From the NCBI GenBank assembly GCA_052139695.1, contig JBKQWF010000158.1:1-26239 (forward strand): a stretch of 26,239 bases of DNA. Direction: 5' to 3'. Under the pieces are notes generated by a model. It was not told where the DNA came from, searched no databases, and was given only the letters and a program-made list of their open reading frames with translations. The stretch is from PLGF01 sp052139695. GTDB lineage: Bacteria; Verrucomicrobiota; Verrucomicrobiia; Limisphaerales; Palsa-1400. The position numbers were made by a program, and so were the translations under genes. Of this stretch, positions 7,743 to 13,443 are shown in pieces. Position 1 is the stretch's first letter. The number at the start of each line of letters is the position of its first letter.

Positions 7743-7763
7743 TAACCCATGTTCTTCGGCCCG
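7741..7763 (-). repeat. GGGCCGA...ATGGGTTATC motif, copy 1
   Basis: On the minus strand this reads GGGCCGAAGAACATGGG then TTATC. It overlaps the stop codon of the kinase-like gene. Four more copies lie at 8783-8805, 10093-10114, 10732-10754 and 10879-10900, all on the minus strand. The three rightmost form the 5' ends of tRNA-like elements. Confidence 0.5.
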
Positions 7764-7828
7764 CAGTAAATGAGCTTGCGATTATTCGCGGAAAAAGTGG
7801 TTCCGCGGCTTAACTCATAAAAATTCGG

Positions 7829-8668
7829 TCAATCTAAAAATGCCACATTGGCCAGGGTTCGAGTCTCTGTTTCGGTATTCATCGCGACACGATGCCAGAA
7901 CGGCAAAGTGATCGTTGCATGATCGCTGTGGCGCACGGCGCCACGGGCGTAAACGACCGGGTTGCGGTGCATGATTTGCCAACCCCAGTGGGCCGCATCC
8001 GGATCGCGCATCAGGATCGAACGATACTCAGTGGGAGTGACACCGTTCGGACGTTGCCGACAGACATGCACGGTTTCGCCACCGGTGCGGAAAAGTTGCT
8101 CCACGATGTGAGGTTTGCCACGCCCGCGGCGTAATGGCTCGCTTCGGAGGACGAGCTTTGGATCCACGACCAGCGTTGGCTCCGGCACGAAGAACCATTC
8201 GCCTTGACGGCGAAACGCGCGATTCTTGCGGCAGTAACGCTGGCGCGATGCGACGGGCGTCTTAACCAGCGCATCATGCACCAGTGTGGGCTGCAAGGCA
8301 TCCATCGCTTGACGCACGCTCGAGGCGCCGCCTGGCACGGCCGCGACGAACCATTCGCGCTCGTCGTGTCCGCACAGGAACCGGTCAAGCTGCGGCTTTC
8401 CTCCGGTCTTGCGGACGAGCAGCAACAGGTGACGCTGCTTTGGTTCGGCCTGCAGAACCGTTGCATCCAGCGAGTCACGCAAGCTGGCCGGAACGCGGAG
8501 TTCGAAGAATTCCCCGCGGCGGTCGCGACGAATGTCGATGGCGTATTTGGGATGAGCGGAATCTCCCTGAAACCACATTGGCACCAATTGGCGGCGCGTC
8601 GGAATCTCTCGGACTTTCAAACGCGCGCCCATGGCGGCGAATTTGGATTCAATATGCGTTACATTCAT
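7829..8668 (-). CDS. Hypothetical protein co-oriented with the tRNA-like locus
   Basis: This is a 279-aa protein, rich in Arg and His, with no signal or membrane segment. Notable conserved-looking stretches are FLCGHDEREWF near the middle, and near the C-terminus WGWQIMHRNP, RHSDHATI and WHRVAMNTE. I do not recognise the family. The start is the ATG at 8668; the frame is open to 8794, but that extension runs through two hairpins and a repeat. It lies on the same strand as the tRNA-like genes and rtcB, so it is a candidate part of that system. The RNA connection is only inferred from position. Confidence 0.65.
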   Translation of the reverse strand: MNVTHIESKFAAMGARLKVREIPTRRQLVPMWFQGDSAHPKYAIDIRRDRRGEFFELRVPASLRDSLDATVLQAEPKQRHLLLLVRKTGGKPQLDRFLCGHDEREWFVAAVPGGASSVRQAMDALQPTLVHDALVKTPVASRQRYCRKNRAFRRQGEWFFVPEPTLVVDPKLVLRSEPLRRGRGKPHIVEQLFRTGGETVHVCRQRPNGVTPTEYRSILMRDPDAAHWGWQIMHRNPVVYARGAVRHSDHATITLPFWHRVAMNTETETRTLANVAFLD

Positions 8669-8681
8669 AAGGTCTACTTCA

Positions 8682-8722
8682 AGGGCCGTCCGCTCCGGGA
8701 GCGGCGGCCCTGTTTTATTTTT
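8682..8722 (+). terminator. Intrinsic terminator, rightward
   Basis: AGGGCCG and CGGCCCT enclose CCGCTCC/GGAGCGG, a stem of about 14 bp with one bulge, followed by GTTTTATTTTT. Read rightward it is a strong terminator. It would stop transcription that runs antisense through the 7829-8668 gene. Read leftward the same hairpin lies in that gene's 5' leader. Confidence 0.6.
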
Positions 8723-8757
8723 CCCGGCCTGAGCCGGACTGCGGCTTAATAAGCCGC
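8723..8757. promoter_or_regulatory. Two further hairpins in the leader
   Basis: CCGGC-CTGA-GCCGG is followed by the palindrome GCGGCTTA-A-TAAGCCGC. With the terminator hairpin at 8682-8711 they make three consecutive stem-loops upstream of the 7829-8668 gene. Confidence 0.45.
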
Positions 8758-9049
8758 TTTCTTGTTCAACGATAAACAACGCGGTAACCCACATTCATCG
8801 GCCCGCTTGGTCGCTCGGTTGGCTCGCGCCACCGTCATCGCGCGCGGACAAGGGCGAAGGTGGAGTCTGTTGCCTGTCGGCAACATCGCTCCACGTCCCT
8901 ACGGAGGTTTGTCGCGTCGGCCGTTGCGGCGAGTTTTGTGTTGTCGCATAAATCAATGAAACGCGGACGATTCAACTGACGCGACGAGACTAGACCGAAT
9001 TCGTCGGCTTGTTTATGGTGGAGAAAACAACCATCATGACTATCCGGTC
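8758..9049. other. Intergenic region with repeat copy and nested hairpin
   Basis: It holds copy 2 of the GGGCCGA motif (8783-8805, minus strand) and a strong nested stem-loop at 8861-8896. There GTGGAG/CTCCAC encloses GTTGCC-TGTC-GGCAAC. No credible coding sequence is present. The LysR gene starts at 9050. Confidence 0.5.
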
Positions 9050-9985
9050 ATGTTCGAGAATCTATTTGCTCAATCTGGTCTCTCGCTGGAACGGCTGAAG
9101 ACGTTCCGGGAAATCGTTGCCGCGGGGGGAATCAGCGCGGCAGGCGGCGATGACTCAAATCGTCAGAGTCAATTCAGCCGCCAACTCAAGGAATTGGAGC
9201 GTTACTTCGGCGTCGAATTGCTCAAACGCGGTCACGGGCCCATCGAACTGACGGACGCCGGGCAGCGGCTGTATGAAATTGTGGGTCACACGCTGCGGGC
9301 GTTGGAAGAGTTTCGATGCGTCTGCGCCGAACAGCCGGTGGAACTCGTCGTCGGGGCTGGAGAAAGCATTATCCAGTGGCTGCTCTTGCCTCGACTGCCA
9401 GGTCTTTCCCAAGCGCACCCGCGACTGGCCGTGACCTTCCAAAATCTCAAGACGGAAGAAATCCAGAAGCGGGTCCTCGACGGAGCAATTGATTTTGGCG
9501 TGGTAAGCCGCTACGAACCACACCGCGCCGTCGCTGCCGCTCCGCTGGGCAGACTTGATTATTGCCTTTTCGCACCGGCGGACCTTTTGCCCGCCAACCC
9601 AAAGATCAAAATCAAGTCTGAAATTCTCGGCGACTTGCCTCTTGCGATGTTGGACGGCGGCGCCAGCATTCGCCAGGCGATTGAAAAAGAAGCCCAGCGT
9701 CTCGGCATCAAAATCAACGTCCGTCTTCGTTTCAGCTCGTACCCGCAACTCGCGCAGGCTGTGCAGAACCTTCAAGTGGCGGCGATCATGCCCAAACTTG
9801 CCGCGGCTTCATTTCATGGCTCAAACGTGCGATCTGTGCCCTTGCCTTTCCTCGGCGACCTTTCGCGGCAAGTATCTCTGGTCTGGAATCGAAAAGCTGC
9901 CGAGGTGCGTCCGGCGATTGCGAGGCATGCGCGTTTGTTGTCGGCGATGTTCCGCATGGAAGAACACCGAAAGAACGACGGATAA
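9050..9985 (+). CDS. LysR-family transcriptional regulator
   Basis: This is a 311-aa protein. The N-terminal 60-70 residues form a winged helix-turn-helix of the LysR type: ERLKTFREIVAAGGIS, then SQFSRQLKELERYFGVELL and ELTDAGQRLY. The rest is the two-lobe inducer-binding domain (from about residue 95, VELVVGAGES). Family length is about 300, so it is complete. No divergent target gene sits beside it, since the upstream neighbour is the hypothetical gene beyond 8.7 kb. The effector and targets are unknown. The stop lies at the edge of the first tRNA-like fragment. Confidence 0.88.
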   Translation: MFENLFAQSGLSLERLKTFREIVAAGGISAAGGDDSNRQSQFSRQLKELERYFGVELLKRGHGPIELTDAGQRLYEIVGHTLRALEEFRCVCAEQPVELVVGAGESIIQWLLLPRLPGLSQAHPRLAVTFQNLKTEEIQKRVLDGAIDFGVVSRYEPHRAVAAAPLGRLDYCLFAPADLLPANPKIKIKSEILGDLPLAMLDGGASIRQAIEKEAQRLGIKINVRLRFSSYPQLAQAVQNLQVAAIMPKLAAASFHGSNVRSVPLPFLGDLSRQVSLVWNRKAAEVRPAIARHARLLSAMFRMEEHRKNDG

Positions 9986-10033
9986 GAATCGAACCGGGGA
10001 TTTTTGCGTGCTCTACCACTGAGCTACTTCGGC
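9984..10033 (-). ncRNA. 5' half of a canonical tRNA-Arg(CCT)-type gene
   Basis: The minus strand reads GCCGAAG TA GCTC AGTGGTA GAGC A CGC, a perfect canonical 5' half with G18G19. It then runs into AAAAATCCCCGG and a T-loop-like TTCGATT with no matching 3' acceptor. Its acceptor strand GCCGAAG is exactly complementary to the CTTCGGC ending the element immediately upstream on the same strand. The two may be halves of one permuted tRNA, or this is a truncated pseudogene. Confidence 0.5.
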
Positions 10034-10035
10034 GC

Positions 10036-10111
10036 TTGTGCCGAAGGCCGGACTCGAACCGGCAACCACGCGCTTAGGAGCGCTTAGGAGGCGATAACCC
10101 AATCCTGCGAC
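10036..10111 (-). ncRNA. tRNA-like element, Arg(CCT), with 10-bp duplication
   Basis: The T-arm GCCGG/CCGGC has the canonical loop TTCGAGT, followed by CTTCGGC, discriminator A and CAA. The anticodon loop CTCCTAA gives CCT. The block CGCTTAGGAG (plus strand) is tandemly duplicated at 10071-10080 and 10081-10090, which distorts the anticodon arm. The adjacent 5' strand GTCGCAG pairs with CTTCGGC imperfectly (6 of 7). The better partner, GCCGAAG, lies just downstream. There is no proper D-arm in this copy. Confidence 0.5.
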
Positions 10112-10137
10112 CCGTCGAAAATGGCACCGCCCGAGCC

Positions 10138-10590
10138 TCACGCCTGCGGCGGCGGCAGAATCTGCAGCCCAAATTCCTTCGCGATGCCCATCACGCGCGG
10201 AATGTCCCCCTGTTGCTCGGCCGTCAGCGCGCCGATAGCCTCGAAGAATCCTTCAAATCCTGCCGGCGTTATAACGCACATCAGGCGTCCGGGAGTCTTG
10301 CCAAGGTAACGATACGTGTGCGCGAGCCCGCGTGGCGCGAAAATCGTGGCACCCTTTTTGGCGACAAAAGTTTTGCTGTCAACGGTGAATTCGTAATCGC
10401 CCTCAAGAACCTGGAACGTCTCGTCCTCCCGGGTGTGGATGTGCGGGGGCGGTCCGCCGCCTGGCACGTCGTGCGATTCCACCGTGCTCACCACGCCGCC
10501 CGTGTCGCGGCCATGCAGGCGAACAACCATGGGGATGCCAAGAATGTTGAGTTTCTTAGCTCCGTCTTCAGGGATCAGGATTGGCGTCAT
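10138..10590 (-). CDS. Cupin-domain protein
   Basis: This 150-aa protein is a single cupin. Motif 1 is PPHIHTREDETFQVLEG, with two His and one Glu as metal ligands; motif 2 is PRGLAHTYR, with the last His. Such proteins bind a metal and act as dioxygenases, isomerases or small-molecule sensors. The start is the ATG at 10590; the frame is open to 10710, but that part overlaps a tRNA-like element. It sits between two groups of tRNA-like genes on the same strand as rtcB. The substrate cannot be read from sequence. Confidence 0.8.
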   Translation of the reverse strand: MTPILIPEDGAKKLNILGIPMVVRLHGRDTGGVVSTVESHDVPGGGPPPHIHTREDETFQVLEGDYEFTVDSKTFVAKKGATIFAPRGLAHTYRYLGKTPGRLMCVITPAGFEGFFEAIGALTAEQQGDIPRVMGIAKEFGLQILPPPQA

Positions 10591-10675
10591 CGCGTCATGC
10601 TGATAAACGGGGCAATAGTCAGCAAGGACAATCCACAAAAGGAACGACGGACAAGGCGCGATATGGGAAACAATC

Positions 10676-10752
10676 GGTCGCCCGATTGTTCGGGGCTCGA
10701 ACCCGTTCATCCTGCAAGCGGGACTTTACCAGATAACCCATGATCATCGGCC
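10676..10752 (-). ncRNA. Irregular tRNA-like element, TGC or GCA loop
   Basis: The acceptor GGCCGAT/ATCGGGC pairs 6 of 7. The T-stem CGGG/CCCG has the canonical loop TTCGAGC. A D-like segment TTATCTGGTAAAG contains GG. The anticodon region CCCGCTTGCAGG could give TGC (Ala) or GCA (Cys), but the stem is poor. It starts with the shared GGGCCGATGATCATGGG motif. It lies just upstream of the cupin gene. Confidence 0.45.
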
Positions 10753-10797
10753 CGTCGGAAAAGACTCGATGGACAAGTGCTGCTGCAGATAGGGGTT

Positions 10798-10899
10798 TTC
10801 GCAAGCGGGAATTGAACCCGCATCGCCGAACTTGCGTCCAGCGGCTCTCTCACAGTGAGCAACCACCCCTGTTTGAGCGATAACCTGCAACTTTCGGCC
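10798..10899 (-). ncRNA. Irregular class II tRNA-like element
   Basis: A T-stem GCGGG/CCCGC has the canonical loop TTCAATT and is closed by CGCAAG/CTTGCG, forming an acceptor-T minihelix with an internal bulge. Upstream, GCCGAA pairs with TTCGGC around about 60 nt containing GCTCACTGTGAG. The anticodon cannot be assigned safely. It begins with another copy of the GGGCCGA motif. Confidence 0.4.
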
Positions 10900-10908
10900 C
10901 ATCGAAAT

Positions 10909-10983
10909 TGGGGTGACCAACCGGATTCGCACCGGCACAAACGCTTTCACGGGGCGTGATGCTTCGTGTTACATCATGATCAC
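10909..10983 (-). ncRNA. Noncanonical tRNA-like gene, His(GTG)
   Basis: The acceptor GTGATCA/TGGTCAC is 7 bp with one G:U pair, discriminator C and encoded CCA. The base just 5' of it (10984) is G, so the G-1:C73 pair that defines tRNA-His can form. The D-arm GATG/CATC has loop TAACACGAAG. The anticodon stem ACGCC/AGCGT has a C:A closing pair and loop CCGTGAA: anticodon GTG with C33. The T-stem GCCGG/CCGGT has loop TGCGAAT, with G at position 55. Confidence 0.72.
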
Positions 10984-11023
10984 CATAAAATGGCCTGCCA
11001 AGCCGTAGCCGCCAGGCGAAGGC

Positions 11024-11086
11024 TGGGGCCCCTGGTCGGACTCGCACCGAGTCTTTGCAGACGGCCACCGGTCCGGCTTGAAGGGC
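11024..11086 (-). ncRNA. Short tRNA-like element, possible Cys(GCA)
   Basis: The acceptor GCCCTTC/CAGGGGC pairs 6 of 7, followed by discriminator C and CCA. GTCTGCAAAGAC forms a small hairpin with GCA in its loop. The T-loop TGCGAGT is flanked by TCGG/CCGA. There is no room for a variable region, so the element is only about 60 nt. It shares GTGGCCGTCTGCAAAG with the element at 5960-6051. Confidence 0.45.
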
Positions 11087-11217
11087 CAGTCGCTCGAGCT
11101 GCTTTGCATTTACGGACGAAAATTGTCGCCACAGGAGAATGAGAGCGCAGCGTCGCTGCTCGCGGGCAGACCTTAACGCTGCGAACTCAATCCTCCGGCG
11201 GGGTTTCCAACAACGCG
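11087..11217. other. Gap between rtcB and downstream tRNA-like element
   Basis: The 131 nt after the rtcB stop show no clear terminator and no ORF, which allows read-through into the downstream elements. Confidence 0.4.
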
Positions 11218-12348
11218 CTAACGGCGGACCTTACGCGTCTTGTAGTTGAGCAGTGGCCGGAATGTCGCGATGACGGAGATTAGTCCGGCAGCAACGAGGT
11301 CCTCGATCACTGCTCCAATGTTTTTGTAGGCTTCGGGTGCCTCTTCGTAGAGCAGGTCGCGCTCTTCGCACACCACCCGGCTGCCCAAGCCGGTTTGCAG
11401 CAGCTGATAGGGGCCGAAGCGCTCCCGCATGCGCAGTCGGGCATCGCTGCGCGCCCGCTTGCGGCCCGCTCCGTGCGCCAACGACCAGGCGTAGCTGGCG
11501 CCATCGCCCGTAGGCTTCACGAGGTAACTCAACGCGCCGCGCGAACCAGGGATGACAACGGAGCCGCCCTCGGCGGACACGGCTCCCTTGCGGTGAACCC
11601 ATACCGACTCGCCATTGGTTCCGTGACGGGTGATGCTGTTGTGGCAGCCATCCCAAAGGAGCCCAGCTTCCGCGCCGAGCGTCGCCGCGAACCGGCGGGC
11701 GATCAGCTCCCGATTCGCTTTGGCCCAGCGGACAGAGAGTTCGTGTCCGTCGAGATACCGTTCGCCCTCGGCGGATTCGACTTCTGTGCCGTTGCAGCCA
11801 TGTCGGATTACGAATCCGCGCAGAACCATTTCGCCGAACCCGCGCGACCCGCTGTGAACCAGCACAAGAAGCTGTTGGTTGCCGACGCCCAGATCCTTGA
11901 ACGATTCTGCGTCAAACACTTCCTCGACAGCTTGCAATTCAGCGAAATGATTGCCACCGCCGATGGTTCCCAACGCCGAATCGAACTGCGTCGAGGGCAA
12001 TTCGCGCTCCGCCAGGAATTCATTGGCGAACTCGTCCCACGGATGCTCCAGGTCGAAGCGCAGAGCAGCCCAGCGGTCCAGCTTCACGTCGCGACGAACC
12101 AAGTCCGTCTTGAACAGCGTCATGCCGCAGCCAATGTCACCGCCGATGATCTGAGGATAAATCACACCGTCAGTGACGAAGGCAGCGCCGACGGGCGTGC
12201 CATGTCCGGGATGGAGATCCGGAAATCCGACGGCGAACTGGACGCCGTCGAGCTTCGCCGTGGCGTAAAGTTGACGCACAGCCTCGCCTTCAATCCAGGA
12301 TTTCGGCGAAGCGATCAGGCGCACGTTTGTGTCAATTATGGTATTCAT
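11218..12348 (-). CDS. rtcB: RtcB-family RNA ligase (short, RtcB2-like)
   Basis: RtcB joins RNA ends carrying 2',3'-cyclic or 3' phosphate to 5'-OH ends, using GTP and Mn2+. All active-site motifs are present in this 376-aa protein: GGDIGCGM with Asp71 and Cys74, GGGNHF with His134, HSGSRG with His165, HNSI with His236, and the guanylylated His292 in HGAGR. It is shorter than classic RtcB (about 400-480 aa) and resembles the RtcB2 lineage often paired with PrfH. No prfH is seen here. A strong GGAGGA site precedes the ATG. It is embedded in and co-oriented with the tRNA-like genes, which suggests tRNA or tRNA-like substrates. Confidence 0.93.
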   Translation of the reverse strand: MNTIIDTNVRLIASPKSWIEGEAVRQLYATAKLDGVQFAVGFPDLHPGHGTPVGAAFVTDGVIYPQIIGGDIGCGMTLFKTDLVRRDVKLDRWAALRFDLEHPWDEFANEFLAERELPSTQFDSALGTIGGGNHFAELQAVEEVFDAESFKDLGVGNQQLLVLVHSGSRGFGEMVLRGFVIRHGCNGTEVESAEGERYLDGHELSVRWAKANRELIARRFAATLGAEAGLLWDGCHNSITRHGTNGESVWVHRKGAVSAEGGSVVIPGSRGALSYLVKPTGDGASYAWSLAHGAGRKRARSDARLRMRERFGPYQLLQTGLGSRVVCEERDLLYEEAPEAYKNIGAVIEDLVAAGLISVIATFRPLLNYKTRKVRR

Positions 12349-12374
12349 GCTTCCTCCTCGGAGTGATGAGTTTG

Positions 12375-12431
12375 GAGTGCGGAATGGAGAATGAATTCGA
12401 GTTCTGCACTCTGCATTCTCAACTCCGCACT
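12375..12431. repeat. MITE-like inverted repeat between rtcB and array
   Basis: AGTGCGGA near 12376 is matched in inverse by TCCGCACT near 12424, with AGAATG/CATTCT inside. It is the same repeat type as at 484-574 and 13610-13652. It lies between the Phe-like element and the rtcB start. Confidence 0.55.
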
Positions 12432-12437
12432 TGGAAT

Positions 12438-12512
12438 CGGTCCCTGAGGTCGGTATTGCGCCGACGTCTCCTCGTCTTCAGCGAGGCGCTAATCTGCCTC
12501 AGCTACTCAGGG
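12438..12512 (-). ncRNA. Noncanonical tRNA-like gene, Phe(GAA)
   Basis: The acceptor CCCTGAG/CTCAGGG is perfect, with discriminator A, then CCG in place of CCA. T8 and A9 are present. The D-stem GCTG/TAGC has loop AGGCAGAT. The anticodon stem CCTCG/CGAGG is perfect, with loop CTGAAGA, anticodon GAA. The T-stem GTCGG/CCGAC has loop CGCAATA instead of TTC. Confidence 0.75.
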
Positions 12513-12548
12513 AATGGCCTGCCGAGCCGGAGCTCGGAAAGCAAAGGC

Positions 12549-12622
12549 TGGTCGTCCCGGCAGGTAACGCTCCTGCTTCTTCCGGTTATCGACCGGAGGC
12601 TCTGCTTTTGAGCTACGAGACG
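12549..12622 (-). ncRNA. Noncanonical tRNA-like gene, Ile(GAT)
   Basis: The acceptor CGTCTCG/CGGGACG is 7 bp with one G:U pair, discriminator A and encoded CCA. The D-stem GCTC/GAGC has loop AAAAGCA, with no GG. The anticodon stem TCCGG/CCGGA has loop TCGATAA: anticodon GAT with C33. The T-stem GCAGG/CCTGC has loop AGCGTTA. Structure is excellent while D-loop, U33 and T-loop signatures are all altered. Confidence 0.8.
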
Positions 12623-12768
12623 GTGGTTAATTGTGGTTTCAAGCCAAACCGATGCACGGGGCGGAACACGAGATTCAGCTTCGTGGTCGGTCGGATTCGG
12701 ATGACACGGTTCGGCTTGTAGCTGCGTCGAAACAGCAGCTGGCTTTGGCGGCGCATAACAGGTTTCAT
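12613..12768 (-). CDS. Possible 51-aa basic protein inside the array
   Basis: An ATG at 12768 preceded by AAAGGAA opens a 51-codon frame ending in TAG at 12613. The product is strongly basic, with about 13 Arg/Lys among residues 1-43, for example MKPVMRRQSQ and VIRIRPTTK, which would suit RNA binding. The stop codon lies inside the 5' end of the Ile-like element. It fills the only large gap within the tandem array. No homolog is recognised, and it could be chance. Confidence 0.4.
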   Translation of the reverse strand: MKPVMRRQSQLLFRRSYKPNRVIRIRPTTKLNLVFRPVHRFGLKPQLTTVS

Positions 12769-12796
12769 GGGATTTCCTTTCGTTAATAGTTAGAAT

Positions 12797-12886
12797 TGGC
12801 GGAAGGCGTCGGTAACGCTCCGACCTCCGGGTAAACGGACTCTGTTTTCGGGACAGGTGCAGCCAGCTTATATCTGCCTGCCTTCC
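12797..12886 (-). ncRNA. Noncanonical class II tRNA-like gene, Ser(CGA)
   Basis: The acceptor GGAAGGC/GCCTTCC is perfect, with discriminator G and encoded CCA. The anticodon arm CTGT/ACAG has loop CCCGAAA: anticodon CGA with C33. A long variable arm TCCG/CGGA is present, as expected for Ser, and G73 also fits Ser. The T-stem GTCGG/CCGAC has loop AGCGTTA. The D-arm is weak. Confidence 0.72.
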
Positions 12887-12892
12887 TTGAAT

Positions 12893-12967
12893 TGGCTGCC
12901 AGAGTTGGACTTGCACCAACACCTCGCGGCTTAACAGGCCGCCGTGCTACTTTGACACCACCTGGCA
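12893..12967 (-). ncRNA. Noncanonical tRNA-like gene, Asn(GTT)
   Basis: The acceptor TGCCAGG/TCTGGCA has one G:U pair, discriminator G and encoded CCA. The D-stem GTGT/GCAC has loop CAAAGTA, lacking GG. The anticodon stem GCGGC/GCCGC is perfect, with loop CTGTTAA, anticodon GTT. The T-stem GTTGG/CCAAC has loop TGCAAGT. U1:A72 and G73 match bacterial tRNA-Asn. Confidence 0.8.
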
Positions 12968-12974
12968 AAAACCA

Positions 12975-13050
12975 TGGCGCTGCCGGCAGGATTTGCACCT
13001 GCATCGATCCGCTTAGAAGACGGATGCCTCGTATGTTCGGCCACGGCAGC
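12975..13050 (-). ncRNA. Noncanonical tRNA-like gene, Arg(TCT)
   Basis: The acceptor GCTGCCG/CGGCAGC is perfect, with discriminator G and encoded CCA. The D-arm GCC/GGC has an AT-rich loop without GG. The anticodon stem TCCGT/GCGGA has loop CTTCTAA, anticodon TCT. The T-stem GCAGG/CCTGC has loop TGCAAAT. A fully canonical tRNA-Arg(TCT) exists at 14750-14826, so this is a second, divergent version of the same isoacceptor. Confidence 0.8.
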
Positions 13051-13055
13051 TGAAA

Positions 13056-13131
13056 TGGTCGGAATGGCAGGATTTTCACCTGCGGCCTCCCGGTCCCAGG
13101 CCGGGTGCTCTAAAGACTGAGCTACATTCCG
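13056..13131 (-). ncRNA. Noncanonical tRNA-like gene, Pro(TGG)
   Basis: The acceptor CGGAATG/CATTCCG is perfect, with discriminator A and encoded CCA. C1:G72 with A73 is the special combination of bacterial tRNA-Pro. The D-stem GCTC/GAGC has loop AGTCTTTA, where the usual AGTTGGTA has lost GG. The anticodon stem CCCGG/CCGGG has loop CCTGGGA: TGG with C33. The T-stem GCAGG/CCTGC has loop TGAAAAT, which even loses C56. Confidence 0.82.
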
Positions 13132-13137
13132 TGAAAT

Positions 13138-13228
13138 TGGCGGACTCGAAGGGACTTGCACCTGGTGGCCGTGCGCAAGCACCCCTCCCGCAGACAACGG
13201 GGCGCTTTGCTGATTGAGCTACGAGTCC
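13138..13228 (-). ncRNA. tRNA-like gene, Asp(GTC)-like, with inserted hairpin
   Basis: The acceptor GGACTCG/CGAGTCC is perfect, with discriminator G and encoded CCA; G73 fits Asp. The anticodon arm CCCG/CGGG has loop TTGTCTG, anticodon GTC. A 20-nt segment, the reverse complement of GGTGGCCGTGCGCAAGCACC, lies in the variable region and disturbs the T-stem; the T-loop reads TGCAAGT. tRNA-Asp has no long variable arm, so this looks like an insertion. A Leu or Ser origin is less likely. Confidence 0.6.
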
Positions 13229-13267
13229 GACAGCAGATGGCTTGCAATCCGTAGCTTTAGCGAAGGA

Positions 13268-13357
13268 TGGTGGGAAGTGCTGGTAACGCTCCAGTTCGTC
13301 ACTTCCAGCTTTGTTTAACGACACCCGATTTACAGTCGGGCAACTGGATCGCTTCCC
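13268..13357 (-). ncRNA. Noncanonical class II tRNA-like gene, Tyr(GTA)
   Basis: The acceptor GGGAAGC/ACTTCCC pairs 6 of 7, with discriminator A and encoded CCA. The anticodon stem CCCGA/TCGGG is perfect, with loop CTGTAAA, anticodon GTA. A long variable region with TCGT/ACGA pairing fits bacterial tRNA-Tyr. The T-arm CTGG/CCAG has loop AGCGTTA. Only 10 nt separate acceptor and anticodon stems, so the D-arm is absent. Confidence 0.7.
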
Positions 13358-13364
13358 GGAAAAT

Positions 13365-13437
13365 TGGTTGCGGGGGTGGGAGTCGCGCCCACAGAGGTTG
13401 AGCTTATGAAACTCACCTGAATCTCATTCTCCCCGCA
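13365..13437 (-). ncRNA. Noncanonical tRNA-like gene, Met(CAT)
   Basis: The acceptor TGCGGGG/CCCCGCA is perfect, with discriminator A and encoded CCA. The D-arm GAAT-GAG-ATTC has a 3-nt loop. The anticodon stem TGAGT/GCTCA has loop TTCATAA, anticodon CAT; a lysidine-modified Ile reading is also possible. The T-stem GTGGG/CCCAC has loop CGCGACT. It is not initiator-like: U1:A72 is paired. Confidence 0.75.
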
Positions 13438-13443
13438 GTGAAA

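Noticed and set aside
10213..10743. 176-aa plus-strand ORF over the cupin gene
   Set aside because: The cupin metal-binding motifs are on the minus strand; the plus frame is a shadow that runs into a tRNA-like element.
11395..12366. 323-aa plus-strand ORF opposite rtcB
   Set aside because: The minus strand encodes all RtcB active-site motifs. The plus frame is a shadow.
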